A DNA stretch of 64,000 nucleotides from Faecalibacterium prausnitzii (GTDB taxonomy: Bacteria > Bacillota > Clostridia > Oscillospirales > Ruminococcaceae). The stretch is taken from the NCBI GenBank assembly GCA_004558805.1, contig SFDE01000012.1:62001-126000 (forward strand). The letters run 5' to 3'. Position 1 is the stretch's first letter. The number at the start of each line of letters is the position of its first letter. The notes under the pieces are model-generated. The model was given only the letters and a program-made list of their open reading frames with translations. It searched no databases and was not told the DNA's origin. Positions 8,657 to 17,999 of the stretch are shown piece by piece. A program made the position numbers and the translations under genes.

Positions 8657-11143
8657 TTATCCTGCCCAGAATTCCTTCAGGGCGGCTCCAAGGGCGGCGG
8701 TGCTGTCCAGATAGCGGATGTGCTGCCAGTGGGGCGGGAAAAGTCTGGTGTACTCCGGCAGGGCAAAGCGGTCATCCAGCAGCAGCACCACCCCCCGGTC
8801 CTGGGGGGTGCGGATGACCCGTCCTGCCGCCTGCAGCACCTTGTTCATGCCGGGGAAGCGATAGGCATAGTCAAAGCCTGCACCCTGCTCCTCATCGTAG
8901 TACCGCCGCAGCATCTCCTGCCGGGGATTTACCTGCGGCAGCCCCACCCCCACGATGGCGCAGCCGATGAGCCGGTCTCCCGCAAGGTCCACCCCTTCTC
9001 CAAAAATGCCGCCCATGACCCCAAAGCCCAGCAGGGTCTGCGCCGGGTCGGGGGCAAACTTTGCCAGAAATGCTTCCCGGGCGGCATCGTCCAGACCGGT
9101 CTCCTGCACAAGGGTGGGGATGTCCGGGTACCGGGCGGCAAAGTCCTGATGGACCTGCTGCAGGTAGGCATAGCTGGGGAAAAACGCCAGATAGTTGCCG
9201 GTGCGGCTCCTTGCCATCTGCGCCAGCGCATCCGACACGGCGGGGATGCTGCTTTGCCGGTCCCGATAGCGGGTGGAGAGGAAAGGCAGCCCGAACAGCC
9301 CCAGATTTTGCCGGGGGAAGGGGCTTTCCAGCGCCACCGCCCGGGCGTCGGTACAGCCCAGCACGCTGCGGTAGAACCCCGGCGGGGTCAGGGTAGCACT
9401 GAACAGGGCGGCGCTGCGCCCGGTGGCAAGGCTTGCGGACACAAAGGGAGCAGGGTCCAGACAGAGCAGCTGCAATTCCAGCTGACTGCCCCGGGCAGTG
9501 AGCCGGGTGACAAAATGGCTGTCGTACCGCTCGGCGGTGCGCAGCAGGTCCTGCAGCCCAAAGTAAAGCTCCAGCAGCCCGGCGTGTGTCTCCGCCTCCG
9601 GGTTCTGCTCCAGCCAGTCCTGCAAAGGCGCAAGGATGCCCCGCAGAGGGGCAAGGAGGGCGGCAGGCAGCTCTTTAAAAAAGACAGTACCCTCCCGGGC
9701 GTACAGGGGCGGCGGCAGGCTCAGGGCAGGCTCCGTTTCCGGCAGCAGGGTGGTCTGGACCGGTTCTTCCGCCCGGTCCGGGTCCTTTCCGGAAAAGGGC
9801 GCAAGGCGGACGCAGCTGCGGCGTGCCGCCAGCATCGCCTTGTCGGCACGGTTCAGGGCGGTCCGCAGGGCGCTTTTGCCCCTGCCCAGACCACGCTTTG
9901 CCTCGGTGAGGCTGGTCTTTTCCAGCTGCGCCGAGTACATGGCACGTGCCCGGTCCGGCAGATTGTGCGCCTCATCGATAAGAAAGATCCAGTCCCCGGC
10001 AGAGTCAAAGAACCGTTTCAGGTGCACCACCGGGTCAAAAAGGTAATTGTAGTCCCCCACCACCACATCGCACCACTGGCTCAGGTCCAGCCCCAGCTCA
10101 AAGGGGCAGACCGTAAACCTCTGTGCCGCCGCCGCAAGGGCGGCACGGTCAAAGCAGCCGGAGCTTGCCAGCAGGGCGGACAGGGCGTCCTTCAGCCGGT
10201 CGTAGTAGCCGCAGGCGTAGGGACAAAGCTCCGGCAGGCAGGCGGGGTGTCCCTCCGGGTCCGGGTGAAGGCAGACCTTCTCCTTGGCGGTAAGGGTCAC
10301 GCTGCGGAGGCACAGCCCCGGCTGTGCGGCACGGAGCCGTGCCACGGCATCCTCTGCCGCCGTCTGGGTGGTGTTCCGGGCGGTGAGGTAGAACAGCTTT
10401 TCTCCACTGCCCTCCCCCATCGCCTTCAGCGCCGGAAAGATGGCGCTGATGGTCTTGCCGATGCCGGTGGGGGCCTGACAGAACAGCCGGGTGCCGGTCT
10501 TCCGGTCGGTCTGTCTGCCGGTGCGGCAGGCACGGTAGATCTCCCCCGCAAGGGCACGCTGCCCCGGGCGGTAGTTTTCAAAGGGGAACTGCATCTCCTG
10601 CAGGCTGTCGGCACGGCGGCGCTCCCAGTCCAGCTGCCCCTGTGCCCAGGGAGCATACTGCTGCAGCAGCTGCTGCAAAAAGGCGTCCAGCTCCTGCCGG
10701 GAAAAACGCCGCACAAACCGCCGGATCCGGTCGGTGTCGATCTGGTAGTAGGTGAGCCGTACATCCAGCTCTTCCAGCTCCTTCTGCCGGCTGTAAATGG
10801 CGCCGTACACCATGCCCTGCGCCCAGTGGCAGGGGTTCTGATCCTCTCGGATCTCCTCGTAGGGCACGGCGGTGGTCTTGATCTCGTCTATGACCGTCCT
10901 GCCGGTGTCGTCCACAAAAATGCCGTCGGCACGTCCCTCCACCACAAAGCAGAGTCCCGCCGCCCGGTACTCCCCCGTGAGGAACACCTCCGGCTCGTAC
11001 CCCTCCCCCGCTGCTTTTTGCAGCCTGCGGTGGATCCGTGCTCCTTCGTTGGCACGGTCAAACCCGGTAAAGCGGCTGTCGATGCTGCCGCTGCGCAGCA
11101 AAAATTCCACCAGCTGCCGCACCGGCAGATGGATCCGGCACAT
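8657..11143 (-). CDS. ATP-dependent DNA helicase, DinG/XPD (Rad3) type
   Basis: About 828 aa. The N-terminal 170 residues resemble a PD-(D/E)XK exonuclease segment (VEGRADGIF, DEIKTT, YGAIY). Walker A QAPTGIGKTIS follows, then a cluster of four Cys (about residues 295-325) placed like the XPD iron-sulphur cluster, DEAH in LIDEAHNLPDRA, and a C-terminal helicase half ending in QAAGRVIRTPQDRG. It should unwind 5'-tailed duplexes in repair. The ATG at 11143 has GGAGG 8 bases upstream. Confidence 0.88.
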   Translation of the reverse strand: MCRIHLPVRQLVEFLLRSGSIDSRFTGFDRANEGARIHRRLQKAAGEGYEPEVFLTGEYRAAGLCFVVEGRADGIFVDDTGRTVIDEIKTTAVPYEEIREDQNPCHWAQGMVYGAIYSRQKELEELDVRLTYYQIDTDRIRRFVRRFSRQELDAFLQQLLQQYAPWAQGQLDWERRRADSLQEMQFPFENYRPGQRALAGEIYRACRTGRQTDRKTGTRLFCQAPTGIGKTISAIFPALKAMGEGSGEKLFYLTARNTTQTAAEDAVARLRAAQPGLCLRSVTLTAKEKVCLHPDPEGHPACLPELCPYACGYYDRLKDALSALLASSGCFDRAALAAAAQRFTVCPFELGLDLSQWCDVVVGDYNYLFDPVVHLKRFFDSAGDWIFLIDEAHNLPDRARAMYSAQLEKTSLTEAKRGLGRGKSALRTALNRADKAMLAARRSCVRLAPFSGKDPDRAEEPVQTTLLPETEPALSLPPPLYAREGTVFFKELPAALLAPLRGILAPLQDWLEQNPEAETHAGLLELYFGLQDLLRTAERYDSHFVTRLTARGSQLELQLLCLDPAPFVSASLATGRSAALFSATLTPPGFYRSVLGCTDARAVALESPFPRQNLGLFGLPFLSTRYRDRQSSIPAVSDALAQMARSRTGNYLAFFPSYAYLQQVHQDFAARYPDIPTLVQETGLDDAAREAFLAKFAPDPAQTLLGFGVMGGIFGEGVDLAGDRLIGCAIVGVGLPQVNPRQEMLRRYYDEEQGAGFDYAYRFPGMNKVLQAAGRVIRTPQDRGVVLLLDDRFALPEYTRLFPPHWQHIRYLDSTAALGAALKEFWAG

Positions 11144-11167
11144 TTCTTTCACCTCCGCAAAACAGTT

Positions 11168-12253
11168 TTATTCCAGCCCCAGCAGGGCGGCACAGTCCTT
11201 TGCCGCAGCATCTACGGCGGTAAAATCCACGGCGGACCGGTAGTAGGTCTCCAGCTCATCGTGGCAGCTTTTTGCCTGCGCCATCAGTGCCGTTGCCTGT
11301 TCCAGCAATTCTCCGGCGGCGCGGCGGTTAAACCGCAGCCGGGCACGGTAGGCGGCAAGGTTTTCCCGGTCCACAAACCGGGTGCACCGCACGGCAGCTG
11401 TCCCCGGCAGCCGCACCGGGTGCCAGGGGCTGTCGGTGAGGAAAGCGATCCGGAGGGACGGGATAAAGATGTGGTCGATCTTATCCTCCGGGTGCATAGC
11501 ACAGGGGCAGGTGATGAGATGGTAGCCCCGGGTCAGTGCCTCGGCATGGATCAGCTCCAGCAGCAGCCGGGACACCGCCCCGTATTCGTCCCGGAACACC
11601 ACATACCGGTCTGCCAGCGTCTGCACCGTGCCCTGCCAGAACACCCCGCCCTTGGGGGTCATTGCCGACAGCAGCCGCAGCTCCTCGGTGCCGGTGTTCC
11701 CGGTGGGCGGCAGCAGCCGGGCGCACAGCCTTTTTACATACCGACGCACCTTTTCAAAATCCGCATTGCACGCCTCCGCACGGCGGCTGTCCAGCAAAAG
11801 GCTGCCGGCGGAGGCAACGTACCGGGCGGCACGGCGGCGCAGGTCTGCGTTGCGGGCAAAGAGGGCGGTTATCTCCTGCCGGTGCGCCTGCAGTTCCGGC
11901 GCACGGATGGTGTGGTACAGACTCACCACCTGTTCCTCTGCCCCGGGTGCCTCCGGCTCCATGGCATGGGGTGCGGTGGCGTCCACCACGGCACACCGCC
12001 GCCGGGGCAGGATCACCCCGTCCAGACTGTCCGGGTCGCTGGCACAGTGGATCCGCTGCACCGGCTCTCCCTGCCGCTGCGCCTGCTGCGCCAGCTGCTT
12101 CATCAGGGTGGATTTGCCGCAGCCGGGACCGCTTTTGAGCAGGATCATCTGCATCCCCGGCTCCCGGCGCAGGGACTGGAAATACCCTTTGAACCCGGCG
12201 GGGATGGTGGTGCCCAGAAAGAAATCCACCGGCTCATGATTTGCTGCATTCAT
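11168..12253 (-). CDS. P-loop ATPase of the PRK06851 type
   Basis: About 361 aa. A single P-loop LLKSGPGCGKSTLMKQL lies near residue 35, and a related but degenerate second half contains YHLITCPCAMHPEDKIDH. The family is common in Clostridia and its biological role is not established. It lies 24 bases from the helicase gene on the same strand, so the two are probably cotranscribed. The ATG at 12253 is preferred over a start 12 codons upstream because of the GAGGT element before it. Confidence 0.75.
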   Translation of the reverse strand: MNAANHEPVDFFLGTTIPAGFKGYFQSLRREPGMQMILLKSGPGCGKSTLMKQLAQQAQRQGEPVQRIHCASDPDSLDGVILPRRRCAVVDATAPHAMEPEAPGAEEQVVSLYHTIRAPELQAHRQEITALFARNADLRRRAARYVASAGSLLLDSRRAEACNADFEKVRRYVKRLCARLLPPTGNTGTEELRLLSAMTPKGGVFWQGTVQTLADRYVVFRDEYGAVSRLLLELIHAEALTRGYHLITCPCAMHPEDKIDHIFIPSLRIAFLTDSPWHPVRLPGTAAVRCTRFVDRENLAAYRARLRFNRRAAGELLEQATALMAQAKSCHDELETYYRSAVDFTAVDAAAKDCAALLGLE

Positions 12254-12315
12254 CCGCAAAACACCTCGCTTTTGCTTTACCATATGCAAAAGGGGCGGCG
12301 GCGGTTCACAGGTCC

Positions 12316-12888
12316 TTACTCTTTATAGGTATGCTGACACACTTCGCCGATCTTCTCCCGCAGTGCCGCAAAGTCCGCAAAGGCGTCGGGCTTGTTCCGG
12401 GGGCTCCGCAGCAGGGCGGCGGGGTGGAAGGTGCCCATAAACAGGACGCCGTTCTTTTCCACAAACTGCCCGTGCTCCTTGGTGACCGAGAAATCCGGGC
12501 GGATCATCCGCTGGGCGGCGACCCGTCCCAGACAGACCACGATCCTGGGCTGCAGCAGCCGGAACTGCTCCCGGAGCCAAGGCATACACGCCTCACTTTC
12601 TGCCGGCAGAGGGTCCCGGTTCTGGGGCGGACGGCATTTTACGATGTTGGCGATGTAGCAGTTCTTTTTCCGGTCCAGATCAATGGCAAACAGGTACTTG
12701 TCCAGCAGCTGCCCGCTGCGCCCCACAAAGGGCAGCCCCTGCTCATCCTCGCTCTGTCCGGGTCCCTCCCCCACAAACAGCACCTCGGCGTCCGTCGCTC
12801 CCTGTCCGAACACCACGTTGGTGCGGCCGGTGCAAAGCTCGCACCGGGTGCAGGCGGTGCATTCGGTCTGTAATGTTTGCCAATCCAT
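12316..12888 (-). CDS. Uracil-DNA glycosylase, family 4/5 (iron-sulphur type)
   Basis: About 190 aa. It excises uracil from DNA. Features visible are the N-terminal CTACTRCELC iron-sulphur ligands, motif GEGPGQSEDEQGLPFVGRSG (substrate loop), NIVKCRPPQNRDP, and the C-terminal FHPAALLRSP. These fit thermostable-type UDGs. The ATG at 12888 gives the usual family N-terminus, with GGAGG-like purines upstream. Confidence 0.92.
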   Translation of the reverse strand: MDWQTLQTECTACTRCELCTGRTNVVFGQGATDAEVLFVGEGPGQSEDEQGLPFVGRSGQLLDKYLFAIDLDRKKNCYIANIVKCRPPQNRDPLPAESEACMPWLREQFRLLQPRIVVCLGRVAAQRMIRPDFSVTKEHGQFVEKNGVLFMGTFHPAALLRSPRNKPDAFADFAALREKIGEVCQHTYKE

Positions 12889-12982
12889 GGTCCGGTCTTC
12901 CTCCTCTATCCAGTATGATAATTTATTCACAAATAAAAAAGCGTTTTTCTTTTAAAATATAGCACAAAAACATAGTTTTGTC

Positions 12983-13010
12983 TTGAACTTTTTGCCGTGT
13001 GTGCTAAAAT
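12983..13010 (+). promoter_or_regulatory. Probable promoter of pta
   Basis: TTGAAC, a 16-base spacer and TAAAAT, about 75 bases before the pta start codon. Confidence 0.5.
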
Positions 13011-13085
13011 AGGTGAGAAAGGCATCCTTGTGTCCAACAGACGAAGGATACATAGTATTGGAAAGTTATTTCGGAGGTAATCACA

Positions 13086-14111
13086 ATGGCTGATATGTTT
13101 GCACCGCTGGTAGCACAGCTGAAGGCAAATCCCAAGACGATCGTTTTCACCGAGGGCAATGACCCCCGCATTCTGGAGGCAGCCAGCAAGCTGCTTGCCG
13201 AGGGCGTGCTGAAGGTCGTCATGGTGGGCAACGAGGCAGAGTGCAAGGCTGCTGCCGCCGCCGGTAATTTTGATATTTCCGCTGCCGAGATCGTGGATCC
13301 CGAGAACTACGCCGGTTTTGACGAGATGGTCAACACCATGGTGGAGCTGCGCAAGGGCAAGCAGTCCGCTGAGGAGTGCACTGCTCTGCTGAAGAAGTCC
13401 AACTACTTTGGCACCATGCTGGTAAAGATGGGCAAGGCTGACTGCCTGCTGGGCGGCGCCACCTACTCCACCGCTGACACCATCCGTCCCGCTCTGCAGC
13501 TGGTCAAGACCAAGAAGGGCGCACATCTGGTGAGCTCCTGCTTTATTCTGGACCGTGACTGCGGCGAAGAGGGTCTGAAGCGCATTGCCATGGGCGACTG
13601 CGCCGTCAACATCGATTACACCGATACCGTGGACAAGGCTACCGGCGAGGTCAAGCTCTCTGCTGCTTCCAAGCTTGCCGAGGTGGCTGTGGAAACTGCC
13701 CGTACCGCAAAGCTGTTTGGCATCGATCCCAAGGTGGCTGTGCTGAGCTTCTCCACCAAGGGCTCCGGCAAGGGCGGCACCGTGGCACTGAGCCACGACG
13801 CTACCATCAAGGCACAGGAAATGGATCCCGAGCTGGCTGTGGACGGCGAGCTGCAGTTTGACGCAGCCGTTGCTCCCGAGGTCGCACAGGTCAAGTGCAA
13901 GGGCAGCAAGGTGGCAGGTCAGGCAAACACCTTTATCTTCCCCTGCATCGAGGCTGGCAACATCGGCTATAAGATCGCACAGCGTCTGGGCGGCTACGCT
14001 GCCTACGGCCCCATCCTGCAGGGTCTGAACGCTCCCATCAACGACCTGTCCCGTGGCTGCAACGCCGACGAGGTCTACAAGATGAGCCTCATCACCGCCT
14101 GCCAGTCCTAA
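13086..14111 (+). CDS. pta: Phosphate acetyltransferase
   Basis: 341 aa. It interconverts acetyl-CoA and acetyl phosphate for acetate formation or use. Diagnostic stretches include TIVFTEGNDPRILEAASKLL, GGATYSTADTIRPALQ, the FSTKGSGKG loop and QGLNAPINDLSRGC at the C-terminus. Length matches the short Pta class. It is monocistronic here: acetate kinase is not adjacent. GGAGG precedes the ATG. Confidence 0.95.
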   Translation: MADMFAPLVAQLKANPKTIVFTEGNDPRILEAASKLLAEGVLKVVMVGNEAECKAAAAAGNFDISAAEIVDPENYAGFDEMVNTMVELRKGKQSAEECTALLKKSNYFGTMLVKMGKADCLLGGATYSTADTIRPALQLVKTKKGAHLVSSCFILDRDCGEEGLKRIAMGDCAVNIDYTDTVDKATGEVKLSAASKLAEVAVETARTAKLFGIDPKVAVLSFSTKGSGKGGTVALSHDATIKAQEMDPELAVDGELQFDAAVAPEVAQVKCKGSKVAGQANTFIFPCIEAGNIGYKIAQRLGGYAAYGPILQGLNAPINDLSRGCNADEVYKMSLITACQS

Positions 14112-14142
14112 CCTGTCAGCAGTCCATTTAAACCGATAAAAT

Positions 14143-14178
14143 TCCGGGATGATCTACGGATCGTCCCGGAGTTTTTTT
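14143..14178 (+). terminator. Intrinsic terminator of pta
   Basis: TCCGGGA...TCCCGGA stem with an inner GATC/GATC pair, followed by GTTTTTTTAC. Confidence 0.85.
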
Positions 14179-14214
14179 ACTGTGAGGAAATACCATGGAA
14201 ACCACCGCCTCCTC

Positions 14215-14243
14215 TTGCAATCCGGCGGCAAATGTGGTACAAT
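14215..14243 (+). promoter_or_regulatory. Promoter of the SRP RNA gene
   Basis: TTGCAA, 17-base spacer, TACAAT, placed about 25 bases before the predicted 5' end of the SRP RNA. Confidence 0.6.
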
Positions 14244-14268
14244 ATCCTAGCACTCCAGAGAGTGCACC

Positions 14269-14448
14269 GGACAGCGCCTGCGGCGTGGTTCGGCATACGG
14301 ATGCGGGTCCTGTACGATGGAGCCGCAGTGAACCAGGTCAGGTGGGGAACCAAGCAGCCTTAAGCGGCGTGTTCTGTGCGTTTCAGATCGCCTGCATCCG
14401 TATGCCGAGCTACGCAGGGCGGGGACAACTCCCCGCACAGCGCTGTCC
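14269..14448 (+). ncRNA. ffs: Bacterial signal recognition particle RNA (4.5S-like)
   Basis: The ends pair (GGACAGCGC at 14269 with GCGCTGTCC at 14440). A long inner helix pairs CGGCATACGGATGC with GCATCCGTATGCCG. The apical part has the helix-8 signature: GTCAGG, then GGAACC, AAGCAGCC and TTAAG. The RNA is followed directly by TTTTT. It sits just upstream of dnaX, as the SRP RNA does in Firmicutes. It forms SRP with Ffh for membrane targeting. Exact ends are estimated from base pairing. Confidence 0.87.
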
Positions 14449-14479
14449 TTTTTATTTGCCCGGAAAGGAGAGTGTCCCC

Positions 14480-16330
14480 ATGTATCGTGCCTTATACCGC
14501 AAGTGGAGACCCCAGCGGTTTGAAGATGTGGTGGGGCAGCGTGCCATCGTCACCGCCCTGAAAAACCAGATCACCGCAGACCGGGTGGGACACGCCTACC
14601 TTTTTACCGGCGTCCGGGGCACCGGCAAGACCACCTGCGCCAAGATCTTTGCCAAGGCGGTAAACTGTCTGCATCCGGTCAACGGCGACCCCTGCGGGGA
14701 GTGTGAGATCTGCAGGGGCATCGACAACGGCAGCCTGCTGGACGTGGTAGAAATGGATGCCGCCTCCAACAACGGCGTGGACGACATCCGGGACCTGCGG
14801 GACGAGACCGCCTACACCCCCAGCGCCTGCCGGTACAAGGTATACATCATCGACGAGGTACACATGCTGTCCACGGCAGCCTTCAACGCTCTGCTGAAGA
14901 CGCTGGAAGAGCCTCCTGCCCACGTCATCTTTATCCTTGCCACCACCGAGATCCAAAAGGTGCCTGCCACCATCCTTTCCCGCTGTCAGCGTTACGATTT
15001 TACCCGCATCGGTCCGGAGGACATTGCCCGCCGGGTGGAGTACATCGCCGGGGAAGAAAAGCTGGAGCTGACGCCGGAAGGGGCGGAACTTATTGCCCGT
15101 CTGGCAGACGGTGCCCTCCGGGACGCTTTGTCCATTCTGGATACCTGTGCCGGTGTCACCGCCAGGATCGACGCCGATGTGGTCCGCCGCATGGCAGGCG
15201 TCACCGACCGCAGCTATCTGTTCCGGATCTCGGACGCCATCCAGGCGCAGGACGGCGCAGCGGCGCTGGCACAGCTGGCGCAGCTGCGGCAGCAGTCGGT
15301 GGACGTCAAGCGTCTCACGGAGGAGCTGATCGCCCACTACCGTGCCCTGATGCTGGCAGCCCTGCCCGGTGGGCAGTCCCTGCTGTCCGGGGTCTCCCCG
15401 GAGGAAGAGGCGCTGTACCTGCAAAAGGGTCCTCAACTGGGGCAGCGGGAAGCCATCCGTGCCATCCGGGCACTGGGCACCGCGCTGGAACACATGACCC
15501 GGGGCAGCGACCAGCGCATTGAGCTGGAGCTTGCTCTGTTCAGCCTTTCGGAGCCGCCTCAGACTCAGCCGGTGCAGATCCAGCCGGTGCAGACCGTCCG
15601 CCCTGCCACTCCTCAGCCGGAAGCACCCCGTCCCTTTGCCAGTGCTCCGGCACAGCCCTTTGTCAGCGCCCCGGCAGTGCAGCAGGCGCCGCCGGAGCCT
15701 GTCCCCGCCCCCGTACCGGTGACGGAGGAGCCGCCTCAGCCTCCCACCCTACAGGAGCCTGCTGCCCCGGCGCAGGACTTTCCTCCCCTGCCGGAGGAAC
15801 CGCCGGTGCAGCCGGAAGAAAACGTCCTGCCCTGGGACGAACCTGCCCCGGCAGCCCAGCCCACTCCCCCGCCCCAACCGGTTCCCCTGCCGGAAGAGAT
15901 CCCGGCGCCGATGCAGGATCCGGTGCCCGCAGCGCCGGAAAACCCTGCAGACCCGGTGCTGGCAAAGCCCCGGGTGGTGGCACAGGAGGGAGTCAACCCC
16001 TATCCTCAGTGGGCACAGGTGGTGCAGAAACTGCAGGACGTGGACCCCATGCTCTACACCTACCTGCGCAAGTCCCGCGCCTACTTCGATGGCACCCGGG
16101 TGCTCATCGACGGGGGCAAAACCTTCCGGGATTTTATCCGCACCAATAAGGACAGCCAGCGGCTCATCAAAAAGCTCATTGCTCAGGTGTCCGGTGTGGC
16201 AGTGCCCATCGGTCCCTATGAACCCAAGACCGCCGGTAATGCGGTCTCCAATGCGGAGCAGTCCCTCCACGCACTGGAAAAACTGGGGCTGGAAGTATCC
16301 ATAGAGGATTCCACCCGCAAAAAACATTAA
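14480..16330 (+). CDS. dnaX: DNA polymerase III subunits gamma/tau
   Basis: 616 aa from the ATG at 14480, after AAAGGAG. The clamp-loader ATPase has Walker A GVRGTGKTT, the four-Cys zinc module (C..CGEC..C, about residues 64-79), Walker B IIDEVHML and sensor SRC. A Pro/Glu-rich linker (about 365-520) leads to a C-terminal tau-like domain. It is followed by the YbaB and recR genes in the usual Firmicutes order. Confidence 0.95.
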   Translation: MYRALYRKWRPQRFEDVVGQRAIVTALKNQITADRVGHAYLFTGVRGTGKTTCAKIFAKAVNCLHPVNGDPCGECEICRGIDNGSLLDVVEMDAASNNGVDDIRDLRDETAYTPSACRYKVYIIDEVHMLSTAAFNALLKTLEEPPAHVIFILATTEIQKVPATILSRCQRYDFTRIGPEDIARRVEYIAGEEKLELTPEGAELIARLADGALRDALSILDTCAGVTARIDADVVRRMAGVTDRSYLFRISDAIQAQDGAAALAQLAQLRQQSVDVKRLTEELIAHYRALMLAALPGGQSLLSGVSPEEEALYLQKGPQLGQREAIRAIRALGTALEHMTRGSDQRIELELALFSLSEPPQTQPVQIQPVQTVRPATPQPEAPRPFASAPAQPFVSAPAVQQAPPEPVPAPVPVTEEPPQPPTLQEPAAPAQDFPPLPEEPPVQPEENVLPWDEPAPAAQPTPPPQPVPLPEEIPAPMQDPVPAAPENPADPVLAKPRVVAQEGVNPYPQWAQVVQKLQDVDPMLYTYLRKSRAYFDGTRVLIDGGKTFRDFIRTNKDSQRLIKKLIAQVSGVAVPIGPYEPKTAGNAVSNAEQSLHALEKLGLEVSIEDSTRKKH

Positions 16331-16427
16331 ACAAGGAAAAAGACCCGCTCCGGTGCTGCACCGGCTCGTCCCAAAGGCGAGGGGCATTGCCCGCAGGGTA
16401 CTAACAATAAAAAGGAGAACCAATACT

Positions 16428-16766
16428 ATGAAAGCAAGAATGCCCGCAGGTTTCGGTCGTCCCGATATGAACGCCCTCATGCGTCAGGCTCAGAAGATGC
16501 AGGAGGACATGAAGGCAAAGCAGGCTGAGCTGGAAGCCGCCGAGTACACCGGCAGCGCCTCCGGCGAGATGGTCACCGTAAAGATGAACGGCAAGCACGA
16601 GGTGCTGTCCATCTCCATCAAACCCGAGGCTGTGGACCCCGATGACATCGAGATGCTGGAAGATCTGGTTGCCGCTGCCGTGAACGCAACGGTAAAGCAG
16701 GTGGACGACACCGCCGAGGCAGAGATGGGCAAGCTCACCGGCGGCATGAATATTCCGGGTCTCTGA
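16428..16766 (+). CDS. YbaB/EbfC family nucleoid-associated protein
   Basis: 112 aa. The N-terminus is Met/Gln-rich (MRQAQKMQEDM), followed by the conserved VTVKMNGKHEVLSISI and a final LTGGMNIPGL, all typical of YbaB. It is a small dimeric DNA-binding protein encoded between dnaX and recR. The ATG at 16428 follows AAAGGAGAACC. Confidence 0.93.
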   Translation: MKARMPAGFGRPDMNALMRQAQKMQEDMKAKQAELEAAEYTGSASGEMVTVKMNGKHEVLSISIKPEAVDPDDIEMLEDLVAAAVNATVKQVDDTAEAEMGKLTGGMNIPGL

Positions 16767-16784
16767 TCCGCAGGAGGAAGGAAC

Positions 16785-17384
16785 ATGGGCTATACCGCAG
16801 CCCCGCTGGAGAAGCTTGTTGAGGAATTCAGCAAGTTTCCCGGCATCGGGCGCAAAGGCGCTACCCGCATGGCGTATCAGGTGCTGAGCATGTCCGATGA
16901 GGACGCCTCCGCTCTTGCCGACGCCATCCGCAACGCCCACACCAGACTCCACCGCTGCCGCATCTGCCAGAACTACACCGAAGCAGAGGTCTGCCCCATC
17001 TGCGCCAGCTCCAAGCGGGATACCTCGGTCATCTGCGTAGTGGAGACCCCCCGGGATGTGCAGGCATTTGAGCGCACCCGGGAATACCACGGACTGTACC
17101 ATGTGCTCCACGGGCTCATCAGCCCCATGGACGGCATCGGCGCAGAGCAGCTCAGCGTCAAGGAACTGCTGGCACGACTGGGCGACAACAAGGTAAAAGA
17201 GGTCATCATGGCAATGAACCCCACTGTGGAAGGTGAGGCAACGGCAATGTATCTTGCCAAGCTCATCAAGCCTCTGGGCATCAAGACCACCCGCCTCGCC
17301 TACGGTCTGCCGGTGGGCGGAAGTCTGGAATACACCGACGAGACCACCCTGTACCGTGCCCTGTCCGGTCGCGGAGAGCTGTAA
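16785..17384 (+). CDS. recR: Recombination protein RecR
   Basis: 199 aa. It acts with RecF/RecO in loading RecA onto SSB-coated gaps. The helix-hairpin-helix FPGIGRKGATRMAYQ, zinc finger CRICQNYTEAEVCPIC and TOPRIM region (VVETPRDVQAFE, MNPTVEGEATA) are all present and in order. It starts 18 bases after the YbaB gene with an AGGAGG site. Confidence 0.96.
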   Translation: MGYTAAPLEKLVEEFSKFPGIGRKGATRMAYQVLSMSDEDASALADAIRNAHTRLHRCRICQNYTEAEVCPICASSKRDTSVICVVETPRDVQAFERTREYHGLYHVLHGLISPMDGIGAEQLSVKELLARLGDNKVKEVIMAMNPTVEGEATAMYLAKLIKPLGIKTTRLAYGLPVGGSLEYTDETTLYRALSGRGEL

Positions 17385-17431
17385 ACCCAGGACATCTGGA
17401 AAAGATTTACACTTTTTTTCAGATCCTGTAC

Positions 17432-17459
17432 TTGCAAATCCACAAAAAAATGGTATACT
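17432..17459 (+). promoter_or_regulatory. Probable promoter of smpB
   Basis: TTGCAA, 16-base spacer, TATACT, about 37 bases before the smpB start codon. Confidence 0.5.
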
Positions 17460-17495
17460 TGTACAACAAAGCAACAAGGAAAGGAGGCGCGCACC

Positions 17496-17978
17496 ATGGC
17501 ACCCGCCAAAGAGCGTCCGGCAACCAAAACCATTGCCACCAACCGTGAAGCGCGCCACGAATACTTTGTTCTGGAAGCGCTGGAAACCGGATTGGAGCTG
17601 AAGGGCACCGAGGTCAAGAGCCTGCGTGCCGGCGGCGTCAATCTCAAGGACAGCTGGGTGGACATCGAGGACGGTGAGCTGCTGGTAAAAGGCATGCACA
17701 TCACCCCCTATGACCACGGCAACATCTTCAATCAGGACCCCATGCGGGTCCGGCGTCTGCTGGCACACAAAAAGGAGATCCGGCGGCTGCACCAACAGTG
17801 CAAGCTGCAGGGCTACACTCTGGTGCCGCTTTCGCTGTATTTCAAGCATGGACGGGTCAAAATGGAACTGGGCTTGTGCAAGGGCAAAAAGCTCTACGAC
17901 AAGCGCGCAGACGCAGCCCAGCGGGATGCAAAGCGTTCCATCGACCGTGCCGTCAAGTCCAACGGCAAGTATTATTGA
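17496..17978 (+). CDS. smpB: SsrA-binding protein SmpB
   Basis: 160 aa. It binds tmRNA and brings it to stalled ribosomes. NREARHEYFVLEALETGLELKGTEVKSLR and GLCKGKKLYDKRA are standard SmpB stretches. It lies immediately upstream of the tmRNA tag sequence: the tag frame begins only about 50 bases after the smpB stop. That is too close to hold a normal tmRNA 5' domain (see findings). Confidence 0.95.
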   Translation: MAPAKERPATKTIATNREARHEYFVLEALETGLELKGTEVKSLRAGGVNLKDSWVDIEDGELLVKGMHITPYDHGNIFNQDPMRVRRLLAHKKEIRRLHQQCKLQGYTLVPLSLYFKHGRVKMELGLCKGKKLYDKRADAAQRDAKRSIDRAVKSNGKYY

Positions 17979-17999
17979 TTCCATCAGACTTGCTTCCTG

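Noticed and set aside
8651..12328. 1225-codon open frame on the plus strand
   Set aside because: It is the antisense shadow of the helicase and ATPase genes, with Gly/Pro/Gln/His-rich composition and no domain. The minus-strand genes have clear motifs.
14480..16330. Programmed frameshift in dnaX making a gamma form
   Set aside because: No AAAAAAG-type slippery run with nearby stop was seen at the end of the ATPase domain.
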